Assembly (NCBI RefSeq): GCF_027596085.1
Contig: NC_072472.1
Location: 6,510,745 to 6,574,744, forward strand
Length of the DNA: 64,000 nucleotides
Direction: 5' to 3'
Source: Anoplopoma fimbria
Lineage: Eukaryota > Chordata > Actinopteri > Perciformes > Anoplopomatidae
The notes under the pieces: model-generated
The model's input: the letters and a program-made list of their open reading frames with translations, nothing else
Told to the model about the DNA's origin: nothing
Databases searched by the model: none
Shown: positions 36,611 to 49,828 of the stretch, one piece after another
How positions within the stretch are numbered: position 1 is the stretch's first letter
Layout of the letters: each line of letters begins with the position of its first letter
Translations under genes and position numbers: made by a program

Positions 36611-38680
36611 TTTAATTCCAACAATGATGTTTTTACATATGGTTAAAAAGTAGTTCTGTTTTGTGTCAATTTACAACATTAACCATGTGTTTAAAACTGC
36701 TGACATTTTCCATAAATAGTTTTTCTTTGAAATGTAATTGAAAAATGCAGTTAAGTTGTATTGGAAAGTAATTTTTAGATGATGTGGTTGCTTAAAGCCC
36801 AGACTGCCGATTCCAACTTCTTAATTAAACTCTTTTCATACATGAAATCTGTCACAATGCCAGCTTCATCAGTGGTGGGTTGTCATTTATCATAAACCAC
36901 AAACAAACGCCTCGTATATGAAAGAATAAAAAGCTGTGCTCAGAGAAGCCACCCACACACCAAACAAAAGGACAAAACTGTGACATTAATACCTCACATT
37001 ACACACACATACTGTACATGAAACTCGGGTAAATCCAAACCACAAGCAGCGTAATCAGACACGTAAAAAACTCACGAGTTCAGTATGGAAGCACTTTGAG
37101 CTCTTGGCCTGAGTGGTGAACCGTGTAGTTTCGTGGTGCCACACGTCTTTCCTGTGTTGGTTTATGGATGTGTGGCGACATAAGTGATTCCAGACCCGTG
37201 TGGTAGCGACGTGACGCAAAGAAAACCCCTCAGACAGACGCGTGCGTGTGTTATTAAACCTCTATATCTGTAAGAAAAGGGTTTCAGAGGGTAAAAGTGA
37301 GGATCTTTTGCTTGATTTTTAAGTGACAAAGTTGTTTGTGTGTATTTTTGAAAGCTGAAAATATTGTGTTTTCTTAATTTCTTCCCATTTTAAGACCTGT
37401 AAACACAAATACACTTTACCCTGTGTGGAGGAGGAATTATATTAAGTAAAACGTATCCCGGTCTTTAGCTGCTTAATCGCCTTTGTGTGTGGATCCCTAT
37501 GTTCGTGCATTTATAAGAATAAACCCACGCTCCCCTTTTTCCCCCCTTGAATTGCAGTCATTATGTCCATTAATTACCTGTGAAATGGCTCTCAGGCAGA
37601 GGCAGGCCTGCTGCTTTCAGGCTGCCAGCAGGCGATTTGGGTTGGCATCGAGCCACCGGGCCAAATATCCAGGGCAACGCTCGCGTACACGTAAAGATTT
37701 TATATTTGAGCCCATTAGCACATATCCCACATTGATTTATTGTTACTGCAAGAGGACAGCTCAGGATAAGCATCGTGTTATATTAAGTGAGGATAAAGAA
37801 GACATGAGCTGCTAATTATATTCTAAAGCCTCATTTAATAAAATAATGATGTTTTTTATTCTTTGGGTCTCATTCTCAATACGTTTTCAGTCAGTTTATC
37901 CAGATTAATTACCTTTATTTGGAGGTAGAGTTTGGGGAATCTTCTTTGAAACAGCAATACAAGATCTAACAGAGCAATTAACGCAGGGACACAGAATCAG
38001 AACCTGGAAGATGTGTGATGTTTGTTTATTTTAATCCACTTTGTCTTTAAGTTTCAGTGTTCTCCATAGTACTAAACCAGCCTGCTTACTTGTATTGACT
38101 CAGAAAACTGGAAGGCGCATCAAACTACCTGTTTTAAGCTTTTCTTTCTTCTTCAAGAGAAAATAAAATCAATCCATCTGAAGTTTGTGGAGTAACTTTG
38201 AATTGGGGGAAAACAGCCAACTAGGAAAAGTGCTTCAAAGCTACGCTGCCCAACTGTTACTGGGAAATGCAGTAAAAAACATTAGTGACAGTACGTGTAG
38301 CAATTACGGTTTGGGTAAATATGTTTCCGCTCGCCTTTTTTCCTTCCAAATACATTCTGGCTAACCTGGAGGCAAGGACATGATTTCTGCTTTTCAAATT
38401 TATTTATAATTCCCTCCACATTTGTACAGTTTCCCTTGAGTCTCTCTGAACATTTTTGCCCACCATTTTGCATCGCTTCCTGCCACAGTGTCTTTTTTCA
38501 TACGACCACTCGGAGTCGCCAAAAATTGTAGAAGAAATTGTCTAGAGGATCAATTAGATGGTCGGAAAAAACTTTTGAATACTTTTTAAAAGGCATATTG
38601 GGCTCAATTATGTTGTATCACACACACACACACGCACACAAAACCACGAAACCACTTTAATTGACTCAGTCATGAACAAA

Positions 38681-38682
<2 letters not shown>
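36611..38682. other. No gene seen; possible conserved noncoding block at 37440-37800
   Basis: The stretch at 37545-37790 has mixed composition, homeodomain-type ATTAATTA sites and no microsatellite. It might be an enhancer, but only comparative alignment could show it. Confidence 0.25.

Positions 38683-38748
<66 letters not shown>
38683..38748 (+). repeat. (CA)n microsatellite
   Basis: About 33 CA units. Confidence 0.96.
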
Positions 38749-38750
<2 letters not shown>

Positions 38751-38877
38751 CACACACTTAAAGATGACCACATGCAATTACAGTATTTATATACAGTAGC
38801 CAACATCAAATATGTCTGTGATACTCTGACCACACACGGAGCAACACTGTGGCCGGAGCTACTTGTGTTGTACACAA

Positions 38878-38889
38878 ACACACACACAC

Positions 38890-38969
<80 letters not shown>
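38878..38969 (+). repeat. (CA)n microsatellite
   Basis: About 45 CA units with one AAC interruption, 130 bp from the previous array. Confidence 0.96.
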
Positions 38970-38971
<2 letters not shown>

Positions 38972-39127
38972 TGGAGAGAATCATCCCGTTAATGATGTAT
39001 TAATGTGTTAATCAGCAGTTAAAAGTGGAGCTCATTCTAATTACTTTGTATACTACTGTAGTTTAATCCATAGTAATACATCATCATTTATTTGTTGATT
39101 ATATTTTTGATTGATAATCTGAATCTG

Positions 39128-39255
39128 CAACATAATAAAGTAGAAAGTACAATATTTGCCTCTGAGATGTATGGGCGTATAGCAGAAAAGGGAAATACTC
39201 CAATAAATTATAATTACTTCATGATTCTACTTAAGTGCAGTACTTGAGTTAAAGT
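39128..39255 (-). mobile_element. MITE-like repeat (GTGGTGGAAAGTA family), copy 4 (fragment)
   Basis: Contains AAAGTAGAAAGTACAATATT, GGAAATACTCCAATAAATT and AAGTGCAGTACTTGAGTTA in reverse orientation to the family consensus. Confidence 0.5.
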
Positions 39256-39425
39256 ATTATTGATTTAAGATCTGATCCCCAGAGGGAAAATTGGGTTATT
39301 GCAGCACAATGATTGAAAGTACAGATAAATAGAAAAATAATTAGACATAAAATAGCAAGTATACTCAAAACTACAGTACAAGCAGTATACAAACAGTTTA
39401 CAAGCAGTATACAAACAGTACTCAC
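39256..39425 (-). mobile_element. Retroelement 3' end with a 22-bp tandem duplication
   Basis: The minus strand of 39300-39270 reads CCCAATTTTCCCTCTGGGGA, a LINE/SINE tail type. The adjoining 39378-39399 and 39400-39421 are a direct 22-bp repeat starting ACAAGCAGTATACAAACAGT. Confidence 0.45.
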
Positions 39426-39497
39426 GTGCAAATATCAGCACATTACCGTATCAGGAAAAGGGACATAGTGGTCTGGTTAGTAGCGGGTGAGTATAAA

Positions 39498-39545
39498 TAT
39501 CTATATCTACATATATCTATATATATATATCTATATATATATATA
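39498..39545 (+). repeat. (ATATCT)/(TA)n low-complexity tract
   Basis: Alternating ATCTATATATAT-type sequence. Confidence 0.8.
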
Positions 39546-40689
39546 GGTGTGTAAAGTAATATCACATCCCTTCCATCAACTGAATCCATCGTCCTTTTTA
39601 GATAAGGCATCATAATTCTCATGAAATGATCCACTCTCCTGAATCTACATAATAATACTAGAGTATACTTTTGTCTTTGGAGTGGACGGGCCCCCTCCCA
39701 GCATGCAGTGCAGTGAGGCCCCCGGCAGCATGCATCCTCTCAGTGAAAGAGCAGCCAGGTGGAGAGGCCTATTCACTGCAAACTGACCTTGACAGAGTTT
39801 GATTGAATCCCGTTTCCTCTTGCTGCTTCCCTCCCTGCCGCCCAGACGGCAGGAGTTTCTCCCCCCTTCCTCCACCTCCTCCTCCTCCCCCATCTTTCAT
39901 TCACCTCCTTCTGACTGACACCTCTCATCAATGTGCTTTTTGTTCCCTGCTTGAGAAGTTGCTGCCTCTCTGTTTCACTTGCTCCTCTGTCCTTCTTGTT
40001 GATCTCAGCGTTTCTCCCCCCTCTCACTAGTTTCTCTCTTCTCAACAGGATGAAGATATTAGTCTCGCTCCGCTGATTCCCGTCTGCGTCCTCTCACTCT
40101 CTCTCTCTTTGTCTCTCTGTCTCTCTCTCTCTCCAAGTTTACTTCTGTTTCCTGTCTTCCTCTCCTTCCTTCGAAGGATGAAGACGTCTGCTGCACGCGA
40201 CTGCTTCTTCACTCACTTCCTAGTCTTTGATCTGACCTCACAGCTACTGTTTTAATCTTTAAAAGCAAAGATTGTTGTTTCCTGTTAATAGGCAATCATT
40301 TTAAAATGGTATTATTCAAAATTTGAACCTCAAACCTTGAGGAAACGTGTCGTAAATGTGAAGACGGTTTAGGTGTTATTTGCTCATTTGTCAACTCTCC
40401 TGTCAAGATATCTTCCCAGTCATCTGAGGCCATGTCTACACGTGAACAAGTATTTTCCTTTAAGTTTTTGGCCTCTTTTCCAAGTGATATCTACTAAGGT
40501 GCAGAATTTCAAAACTCAAAATACCCAATGTGTAATGAGCATGCAAGCAACAACAACACCGGCTAACTATCAACTTCACCTTGTAGTCCGTTCACAACAC
40601 CTTAAAATGTGTGCCAGAACAACCCTGTCTCCTAAATAATCACAGTGATATACAACTGAACTGCAATCACAATTATGTTTTGAGGAAAA
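39546..40689. other. No gene seen
   Basis: Pyrimidine-rich stretches at 39820-39910 and 40080-40170. No supported exon. Confidence 0.4.
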
Positions 40690-40850
40690 AAATAAATTCT
40701 CCCAGATTAAGGTTGCAGTTTTAAACACGTGATTAACGTTGTTAATTGAAACAAAACAAAAACAAAACAAAACTACCTGGTTAGGTTTAGTAAAATATCG
40801 TGGTTTGTCTTAAAAATACATTTTTGTTAAGTTATTTAAGTTATGATAAG
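40690..40850 (+). repeat. Dispersed repeat (AACAAAACTACTTGGTTA family), copy 5
   Basis: Contains GCAGTTTTAAACACGTGATT, AACGTTGTTAATTG, AACAAAACTACCTGGTTAGG and TGGTTTGTCTTAAAAATAC. Close match to copy 2. Confidence 0.6.
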
Positions 40851-41784
40851 TGAGTTGTGATATCTCAAAAACAAAGGCAATCCAGGAGAAAATGCATTTC
40901 CCTTGAATCCTAATTGATAAAGCGGTTTCCTAGTATTGGAATGTCATTTGTATGTGACCATGTTGGACAGAAAGGTGTTAAAAACATAAAGGAGAAGAAA
41001 TTGGTTTGGATATTTCAGTCCCCACCAAAGTAGTGGAACAATAGATAGTGCCATCCCAACAGCCAGTGAGATTAAACGGTCTGAGAAAAAGTGTTCATGT
41101 GAAATTGGCTTGTTCTCTCATGCATGTTTTCTGGGTTTAGAGGAGTCAGTTTTGCACCAATTAAAAATGATTACCCAGACCAAGCGGATGATTTAATGAG
41201 TAAGTGAACCGAGAGGTCAATCTCCCAAAAACATGGTGGAATCGTTTGTGTTCTTTATGTCTCCCTGCAGGCCGCTCAGTTGGCTCTTTGTTATCGTTCT
41301 AAAGGGAGCCAGAACGTTGGACTCTCATTACGTTTATCTGTGTTTCTCAGTCTCTGCGGTCCTGAAATAGAGAATGATAAACAGCCATGATGAACTACAC
41401 TACAGGTTACAGGTGACGTCAACGCTCTCCGTCTCTGCCAAAGTAAAATCTGATACGTAATGAACGGACAGCAGGCACAGATGATTTTCAGAGTTCAAAA
41501 ACAATCTTTGTGCAGCGAAGTTCCAAAACAAACATTTGTTGCTTTTCTTGCATGATCCATGCAACATATCAGCTTTGTGGATTTTTGTAATCTCCAGATC
41601 TGCTTGAACATCTGGATCTGGACAGTGGCAAGAGTTGAACCCTGGGATTCAAAAGTATAGTTTATCAGGCCGACACTGAATATTCCCTCCAACTTTACAG
41701 CCAGACATTTGTTTATTTACATTGATGCAAATGGTAAAATGCTTTTGTGAATGTTTCTGATGTAGCAGCTTCTAGCTTAGAGGA

Positions 41785-41945
41785 AAAGTTTAACATTTTG
41801 TGAAATATTCCCTTTCTTGCCAAGAGTTAGATGAGAAAATAGACACCACTCTCTTGATCGTACGTTAAATGTGAAACAGCCGGCTAACTTAGCTTAGCAC
41901 AAAGACTGGAAACAGGCTGAAACAGCTAGCCTGACTCTGTCAAAC
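41785..41945 (+). repeat. Dispersed teleost repeat (AGAGTTAGATGAGAAAATAG...CTAGCCTGACTCTGTC)
   Basis: Contains TTGCCAAGAGTTAGATGAG, CACCACTCTC, AGCTTAGCACAAAGACTGGA, AACAGGCTGAAACAGCTAGC and CTGACTCTGTC, the diagnostic order of a very common percomorph repeat. Class not assigned. Confidence 0.65.
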
Positions 41946-42202
41946 AAAACAACATGTTTTGTGAAAGTTATTGTGTTTTGACCCAATGAGCCACCCTAGT
42001 GGGTTTGAGTTTGTAATGACGAGCTGAGAAATTAAGAGCAGTTTGTTTTTCATGAGGTTTTGGCTAAAAGCATGAGGCCGACGCACACCCCTAATCTTTT
42101 GTAAACATAACTATCACAAGCTCTCTCTGTCTGTCTCTCACTCTCTCTGTCGCTGTCTGTCTCTCTCACCCATCTATCTCTCTCTCTTCACTCTATACAC
42201 AG

Positions 42203-42292
42203 CTAACAGAGCATGAAGCCTCACAGGTGTACTCAGTCTCCAACAGCCTGGAACAGCACTTCCACCCTGGAAGCAAATCAGTGACCTGCAAG
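42203..42292 (+). CDS. Candidate coding exon A of unknown gene
   Basis: A long pyrimidine tract (42120-42200) ends in ctatacacag at 42201-42202. A 90-nt block follows and ends TGCAAG|gtaaac. Only phase 0 is open and it would encode 30 residues, LTEHEASQVYSVSNSLEQ to SVTCK. I do not recognise the peptide. Splice sites and open frame support an exon, but 90 nt is short enough for chance. Confidence 0.3.
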
Positions 42293-42583
42293 GTAAACAA
42301 AATAAATCGTCTTCAAGGATTCGTCTGATGTTTTGTATTTTTCCAATTGTCAACAAATTCCATGAAAAGCCAACTAGGAACTGATTCTACAAACTAGTAT
42401 TGTCTGTGTTTGTCTTATAATATTCCTCTGTGCCATATGCTTCAGTAAATACTTACTGCAACAGCAAGTGTGTATAAATCCGCCACTGAAAATAGTCCCT
42501 AACAAGTGCACCATTTAAACTCCTGTTGGAGTGACATTTGCTTAAAGCTACCATGGGCAGAAGTTTTAGTTAATTATATAACC

Positions 42584-42615
<32 letters not shown>

Positions 42616-44854
42616 AAAGACTGGGGAGTTACTAAGAACTAAAATGTAAATCAGGGTAGGTGGTAACCCATTGTTGGTATTATTTAAAGTTATTTATTGC
42701 TATATGGACAAAAATTACAGAGAAGAAGTCAACGCTCCTTCTAACAATGCTCATTCAATCTATAACAAGAAAAGAAACATGCAAGTAAAAATTACAATCT
42801 AAGACATAAAATAGTGCATGTTAAAATATAGGGAAAATATAACAAACAAAGGTTAACCAGTGATTCCTTTTGAACATAAATAATGGATTACAAGCATTGC
42901 TGGCCTTGTTGTCTATGTTAGCAGCTGTTCTGAAGTTAAGGTGTATTTTATAATGCTACTACTGACAACATGCGGAAGAAACAGCTGTTATTTGAACGAT
43001 TAGCGAGCCCTCATGGCAGACGTCTCAAGTCCCAGTTTGCTGCTTTGCGGAGGGCGATGGACACGATACGGAGGACTTTCCTTTTCTTAATAATGCTTAC
43101 TATTGTGAAGTTCACAAAGAAACTGTAAACGAACAAACGCATAAATGCTCTCCAGGGACTTCAGCCACCCAGCAGCGCTATGAGTGTGACAACAACGAAA
43201 CCAAGGAAACGAGTAAGAGCCATGTGTTCATCAACTTTATTGACCTGTAATCTAGTAAACTTTGATTTGTTAGTGTTCCTTTTTAAAATGTTTGGAAAAA
43301 CAATGCTGAGACACCCGTGTCGATGTAGATAGTTTTTGACTTAAAAGCACAAAATGCAAACATATTAGTGTGGATGTAGTGAAACTGAAATTATTTCCAC
43401 AACAAAACAAAACACAAAGGTATATTTACATAAGACACATAAATCCAAACTTTAAGCACTACCATCAAAGTACCACACTCAATTATCAATCACCTGAACA
43501 CAGAATGCACCTGTGAAAACATCTGTAGCCAATTAGACCACTTAGAAATCAGTGCTTAAACACTATGAATAGGATTCAGGTTTGCTCGTTGGTGTGAACA
43601 ACAATGGAGGCCAATTTTGGAGATACAGTTGGCAATCAGGGCCAGCTGTTGTGTCTCAATGGAAACACCTAAATTATACATAAAAAATATCCACATTTTC
43701 TACATTTCCATAGTTTCATGCTTCACATTTCCCCTCAGATATTTTCTCAGTATGGTTATGTGTTGACAAATCCTAACTCTTTCCTTCCATTATGATGTCT
43801 GTGACGTCCACTGTTGACATGTCTGTGTTTCAGGTGCTCTCTTCTGTCAGTCCTGTTATTTTAACAGTGTATTTTTTTTCTGCTATCAGCGCTGCCTGCG
43901 GTCAGTGATCGTCTGCAGTGTCTGGAACAGGCTTATCAAAAAGGGCGCATGTGTTCCTGTGATGTGGCCCTCCAGGCCGCTATCAGGGGAGGAGAGTCGA
44001 CCCCCATGCGGCCTCCAGCCAAGACGCCCTTTAGATGGGCAGCTTTATCAGGGAGTGTGGAGGCGTGGATGGAGGGGAGGAAGTCGGGTTTGCAATTGCT
44101 TTCAAGGAGCCTTTGTGCCACTGATATTAGTTTCCTCTAATAAAACGAGACCTATTAGAGCAGGAGTTTTGTTGACTCATGCCAAAACTTTGATATACTG
44201 AAGCACTTAAGTAGCCTTCATAGGGAAAGCATTTTCATGTGTAGGTATATGTTGGTGCTAACTTTATCTCAGGATTTACCTCAAAGGATCACGTGAGATC
44301 ATTTGCTTTTATGCTAAACCCAAAGAATGTACTCTCAGCTGTGAGTTACGATGTGACAACAGAATCAGAGTTCCTCCAGTCGAAGAAAGAGGACACTCAT
44401 CCCCTCCGGCAAACACCTACGATGTCTGGATACATGCAAAATGACAAGCCACGGACTGAAACAGCCGTACAAGAAAACCGGACGGTAAAATTGTGATTTC
44501 ACTCTCACTCAGCCTTCTCTGTTTAGTACAGCAAGGGGAGAATGTTTTTGTACATATTTTGCTGAGAGCTTCCATCCCATAAGAAAGAACAAACACTCAT
44601 TAATTCCCTCCAACTCCCTCACACACCAGAAAGTTAACAAGCTGGATGAGAAGAGGTTTGTTCTTGTAAAAACACCTGTGTCATGAGGAAGTAGTGTGGA
44701 GTGCAGTTTAGGATTCTCAAAATGAACAAACTGCTTATATATTCTTAAATATCGAGTCCACTGGTTCAGAATACATTGAAGCTTGTTGCTGCTTTGCATT
44801 ATGGTCATTTTCCTGCAGACGTGGGTGTAGATATTTATCTTTGCACCTTTTCTG
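42293..44854. other. No confident gene
   Basis: Contains poly(T) at 42583-42608. The block at 43890-44140 is open in two overlapping frames but has no good donor and no recognised domain. Confidence 0.35.
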
Positions 44855-45356
44855 CAGTAGTAAAATAGGTATTCAGATCCATCATTGAAGTAAAAGTACT
44901 CAAACAACACTGTGAAGATACTCAGTGTTCATAGAATGTGCCCTCTATGTGTTTTATTATTATGTATTATGTTTCTGGATTGATATTATTTATATTTATG
45001 TGCATTTTACTGCTGTAACAAAAAAACAACTTTGTTTTCAGCTTTAATGACGATGCATTTTCATTACAAGAGACATCTTTAATAATTTATTTAGTTTCAG
45101 AAATAGGAGAACAAAGGAAAACTTCATCCTTCAGTTTATCACAAACATTCATCATCAACACATCTGGAGATACATGGTTTTTCACTGGACAGGAAGGGGA
45201 TGAAAAACTGTAATCTGTAAACGAACTGAAGCTGCAGACAAATACAGTGGAGTAAAAGTTGCATAAAATGGAAATATCCAAGTACAAGCACCTTGAATTT
45301 GTACTTAATTACAGTACTAGAGTTAATGTACTTAGTTACATTCCACCACTGCTGGT
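44855..45356 (-). mobile_element. MITE-like repeat (GTGGTGGAAAGTA family), copy 5, nearly full length
   Basis: Begins TATTCAGATCC...AAGTAAAAGTACTC and ends TACTTAGTTACATTCCACCA, so both ends of the family are present. Internal TTTGTTTTCAGCTTTAATGA and TTTATTTAGTTTCAG match the copy at 56388-56935. Confidence 0.7.
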
Positions 45357-45452
45357 TCCGCTGTTTCCTATTGATAAACCTCTGCCAGCCGAGTGAGAGA
45401 TAAACCAGGAGGAGGTCTGTTACTCAAACAGATAAGAAGATGTGGTATGCCC

Positions 45453-45550
<98 letters not shown>
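45453..45550 (+). repeat. (CA)n microsatellite
   Basis: About 48 perfect CA units. Confidence 0.97.
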
Positions 45551-45551
<1 letters not shown>

Positions 45552-45717
45552 CTCGCAGCATTGATAAGACTTTGGTCTTTGATGTGACTCCTGGAGGGAA
45601 AAAAGAGTGATTGAGAAGGAAAAGAGAAAAGAGTGATTGAGAGGGAGGGAAACTGAGAGAGAGATTACACGAATAGCTTCAGGGATGTTTTGTTTTGTGT
45701 TACCGACCACTCAGCCT

Positions 45718-45751
<34 letters not shown>

Positions 45752-45754
45752 CAC
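45718..45754 (+). repeat. Short (CA)n microsatellite
   Basis: About 17 CA units, one interrupted by CG, 50 bp upstream of candidate exon C. Confidence 0.9.
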
Positions 45755-45802
45755 TTTACAATTTAATCCTTATCAGTCTATCCTCATCTTCTTTCCTTTC
45801 AG

Positions 45803-45913
45803 GTGTAAATGGCGTCCACACGAGTTGGTGCTTCAGAAAGATTTTAATATTGACAACGTTTTGTGGCCAAAAGGGTTGCAGCCTGGTGCCAAAATGATTG
45901 TGTCCATTCACAT
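45803..45913 (+). CDS. Candidate coding exon C of unknown gene
   Basis: A strong acceptor (ctttcctttcag at 45801-45802) precedes a 111-nt block ending CACAT|gtaagt, a near-consensus donor. One frame is open throughout (phase 2 in, phase 2 out): CKWRPHELVLQKDFN, then IDNVLWPKGLQPGAKMIVSI. Its composition looks like a folded protein and not like repeat. The family is not recognised. Of the unassigned blocks in the window this is the best exon candidate. Confidence 0.4.
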
Positions 45914-46084
45914 GTAAGTAAACTAATATCAGATAGAATTAACTATTTGTAATCAGATTTCTTGGTTGTATGTCTTTGTTAGCAATTTATGAAAAGAGCT
46001 ATATCAATAATGTTAATATTATCATTATTATAAGTAGTATTATTCATGTTAGTTATAGAGAAAAGGATATACTACATATATATA

Positions 46085-46365
46085 TACATACTATATAAAG
46101 TCTAATGTAACTAAGTTCAATAACTTGAAGTTATATATGAACACAGTAATGCAGCAAAAATTGTAAACCAGTAAAATTATATATATATGTTATTCTGAAA
46201 TTAGCCATTCTGCATTATGGGTAGCCTGCTTTCACTTTTGTACTTTAAGTATGATTTATTTCATCAACGTTTTGAATCTAAGACTTCTACTTGAAACAGA
46301 GTCATTTTACACTGAGGTATTACTACTTTTGTTAAAGTAAAATATCTGAATACTTCTTACCGTCA
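46085..46365 (+). mobile_element. MITE-like repeat (GTGGTGGAAAGTA family), copy 6
   Basis: Contains AATGTAACTAAGTTCAATAA, GCCATTCTGCATTATGGGTA, TTGTACTTTAAGTA and AAAGTAAAATATCTGAATAC, which is the 3' end of the family. The middle is deleted. Confidence 0.6.
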
Positions 46366-47670
46366 TTTAGATATGTTTAAAAAAAAGAGGTCAAAATATA
46401 AAGCACAGTGCAACTCCACCACTTCAAAAGTAAGTAGGCAAACAGTTAGAGTGGTTTGTTCATTTTCTACATATTTCTCATGAACACGTTGTGATGTCAT
46501 ATGGTTTCCATAGTAACACTTCACATACAGAGTCCAGGGTATATGGATGTTAAGGTTGTGGGTCACAAGGCCAAAATATAAATCAGCATCAGAGCCAAAA
46601 GACCGAGATTACTTTAGTTTCAGTTGAGAAGATGAGATGACCAAATAATAAACTTAATAAAAACAATTATCAGCACTTTATCGAGATCAGAGTATTCCTC
46701 TCTGTGTAGGCTTAGATATGAAGTTAGTAAAATACCTGAATCTGTTAAACCTCTTTAAGAATCTTTTATTTCCTCCTTATCGTTTGCAGAGTGCCAGACA
46801 TCCATGTAGTCAAAACCTATTTAGTCTTTTTTATTACTTACTGACAGTCACAACATTGTAACTAAATAAATAATATTAAAATATTAAGGGAGTTTAAATG
46901 ATCAACACCATGGATTTTGGATTTGGATTTTACACACTCAACTGAAATTATTACTTTATAGTTTGTGTTGAAGTTAATTGAATATAAATATAAAGTTCTT
47001 TATCGGATGGCTTTTATTCTGCTAACAATGGCAACAGTGCTGAATGATTATTGTTCATAATAAAAGGCATATATTTATAATTATCAGGTATTTGTGCTGG
47101 AAATGGGGATTGTATTGCATTAATAGTTTAATAATGTTTTAAAATCTTCAGTTGCTTTTATCAGGATGCTGCTTGAAGCTTATTTGTTTTTCTACTTCCA
47201 CCTCGAAGCATTAAATATGTCACATGTAAACAACAGAGTTCAGGTATGAGGAGTTCAGGGTCAGTGTGTTCATCATTCACCACCTGGCTGTTTGGGACGT
47301 GAACAAGAACAGCCAGCAGAGAGATAAAATAAATGAATGTAATGATACATGCAAGTTGCAGAGGCAAAGCACACTACATGTTTCCTTTTGAGTTTGTGTT
47401 TCCATTTGATCAGACCACCTTGCCATTGGTTTTCTTACTATGTTGGCTGAGCTGCACACACAGAACTGTCCAAAAGTGACAATTTATTATTTTACGGGTC
47501 AAGAATTCACCTGCAGGTTGTCATTTGAATAAAAATATGTAAATTTTACATTTCTTGAGAAGAGACCATCATTCTTCTCATTCTAGAAACCTAAAACCTA
47601 AAAACCTCAAACTGTGAGATACTTCATCCCCATACGTTTCTATAAGTCTGCAGATGAATAAGTAACTCCA
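46366..47670. other. No gene seen
   Basis: AT-rich intergenic sequence; nothing recognised. Confidence 0.4.
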
Positions 47671-47789
<119 letters not shown>

Positions 47790-47879
47790 GCACACACACA
47801 AACTCCTTCCTACAGGATGTTATGCTGTGAAATTTGAGTATGATATGAGAAAGAAGAGGAGGCAGAAATGGGGGTAAAG

Positions 47880-48009
<130 letters not shown>

Positions 48010-48314
48010 CCTGTAGGATGTTATGCTGTGACCTCTGAGGAGAATGAACCTGGGGTGAGTGTGGAGGCTTTTCAGTGCATCCTGATACTAATAAGATGCC
48101 TCGGTTTGTCTTGTGTCTTGTGTGTGCATGTGTGTGTGTGTGTGTAGGTATGCGTCCGTAGGTGTGTGTGTAGTGTGTGTGTGTGTGTGTGTGTGTTTGT
48201 GTCTGACTCTGTGTATGCACCGCTGAAGTATCCTGATAAAGAACATCCAGTTGAAACTCTGGACAAGCGACTTTTCGTGCTTGAGTGGAAGGAAGTACTT
48301 CAGCATACTGATAG

Positions 48315-48473
<159 letters not shown>

Positions 48474-48769
48474 AGGACACTAGTTGAAAGGAATAAAAAA
48501 AGGACGTTTCTGATTGATTCAACCAATCATTTTGGTTGGAGTTTATATTCTTCTTCATGTTATCCTGGTAGTTAAATAACATATTTCTCTTTCTATTATT
48601 TTCATTTTCAGGAGACAATACAATGATTAGAAAGTAGTGGATAATTAACGACTTATAAGAACTGTTTCCTCATTTTGCCTGCTGCTCATTTGCTCAAATC
48701 TCCTGCTTCTTCCCCTCCACTCATCCCTCCATCTCTCTCCTCCTGCTCCGTCGGCGTCTGCCCTGGCAG

Positions 48770-48797
48770 GAAAAATAAACTTGACCCCTGCATCCTG
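48770..48797 (+). CDS. Candidate coding exon D of unknown gene
   Basis: A long pyrimidine tract ending ctgccctggcag (AG at 48768-48769) precedes 28 nt ending ATCCTG|gtgaga. Entered in phase 2 it reads KNKLDPCIL, continuing candidate exon C in frame across AT|G. At 28 nt, chance is a real alternative. Confidence 0.2.
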
Positions 48798-48799
48798 GT

Positions 48800-49828
48800 G
48801 AGAGGTGACCTCCCCACCTCAGCAACCCCTAAACACACACACCAACACACACACACAGTATATCTTCTCATTCCTTCCTTCCATCCTCCTTTCTCCCTCT
48901 CCTGAATTCCTCGACTGCTTCATCTGAACCTCAGCGGGTTCTTCCTTTGTCTCTACTTGATGTTCCAGATGACAAAAGACATGTTGTGGTGTGTGGCGCG
49001 AGACTGAAAATACCTCAACAACAACTGAATGTGTTGCTATGAAATTCTAATCAAACATTCATGGTTCCAAGAGGAAGAATTTTATTGAGTTTGGTGGCTT
49101 TTAATCTAACACCACTAGCAGGTCAAAATTCATCAATTTCACTTTCCCTGATACATTTTTCTCAACTGCTGCTTGATGGAAGAGCCACAAGGTTTAGTGC
49201 ACACATTCATGTTCCCCTGAGGATGAACTTTAACCACTTGGATGTGCTGATCCACCGTTGTAGGGAATGTGAACGGAAAGACAGCGGCCTTTCACCGGAC
49301 ATGCAAAAAGCATCCTGTAGTTTGTATTGTCAGTGTCATAGAATAAGAGATGCTGTTCAGTTTTAAAGCCTTTTGGGACCTGTTGCATTCTGGGAAAGTG
49401 TTTTTTTAGTGGTCGCACTAAAGTTTTTGCATTATTTTTATAATGAAAAAAGTTGCCAGCTAGCAAAAATGTTCCTTCAGTCCATAGCAAGAGAATTGGG
49501 TCTGTCTTAGAAACAAAATAAATGAATAGAAACAGAACGGTATGCTTTTTTCCCCACTGTACCAAACTCGCCTCCCAAACCATGACTGATTCTGTGGATC
49601 TCTGTGTGTCTCTTACGTGAAAGTCTTTGAGGAGACACTTTATGCACGAGTCATTGAGTCAAGACTTTAAAAGACAAACGTTTTTCGCCCTGCCTTCCAA
49701 TTTGCTCATTCAGAATAGGTATAACATTTTTCAACTTGGTCCGACGACACTTCATTACCAACAAGAAGTATCCTTGAAGAGTCATGGAGGAGGGGGAAGA
49801 AAGAAACTGAAAAAAGATAAATACAATG
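48800..49828. other. No gene seen
   Basis: Unassigned intergenic sequence; a 117-codon minus frame at 49583-49230 has no supporting feature. Confidence 0.4.

Noticed and set aside
41277..41396. Open block after TGTCTCCCTGCAG
   Set aside because: About 39 codons open but no donor and no recognised sequence.
43157..43212. Possible small exon ending GAAACGA|gtaaga
   Set aside because: Open in two frames, weak polypyrimidine tract; too short to support.
43890..44140. Two overlapping plus frames after a TTTTTTTCTGCTATCAG acceptor
   Set aside because: Frames contradict each other, no usable donor follows, no family recognised and phases do not fit the candidate exons.
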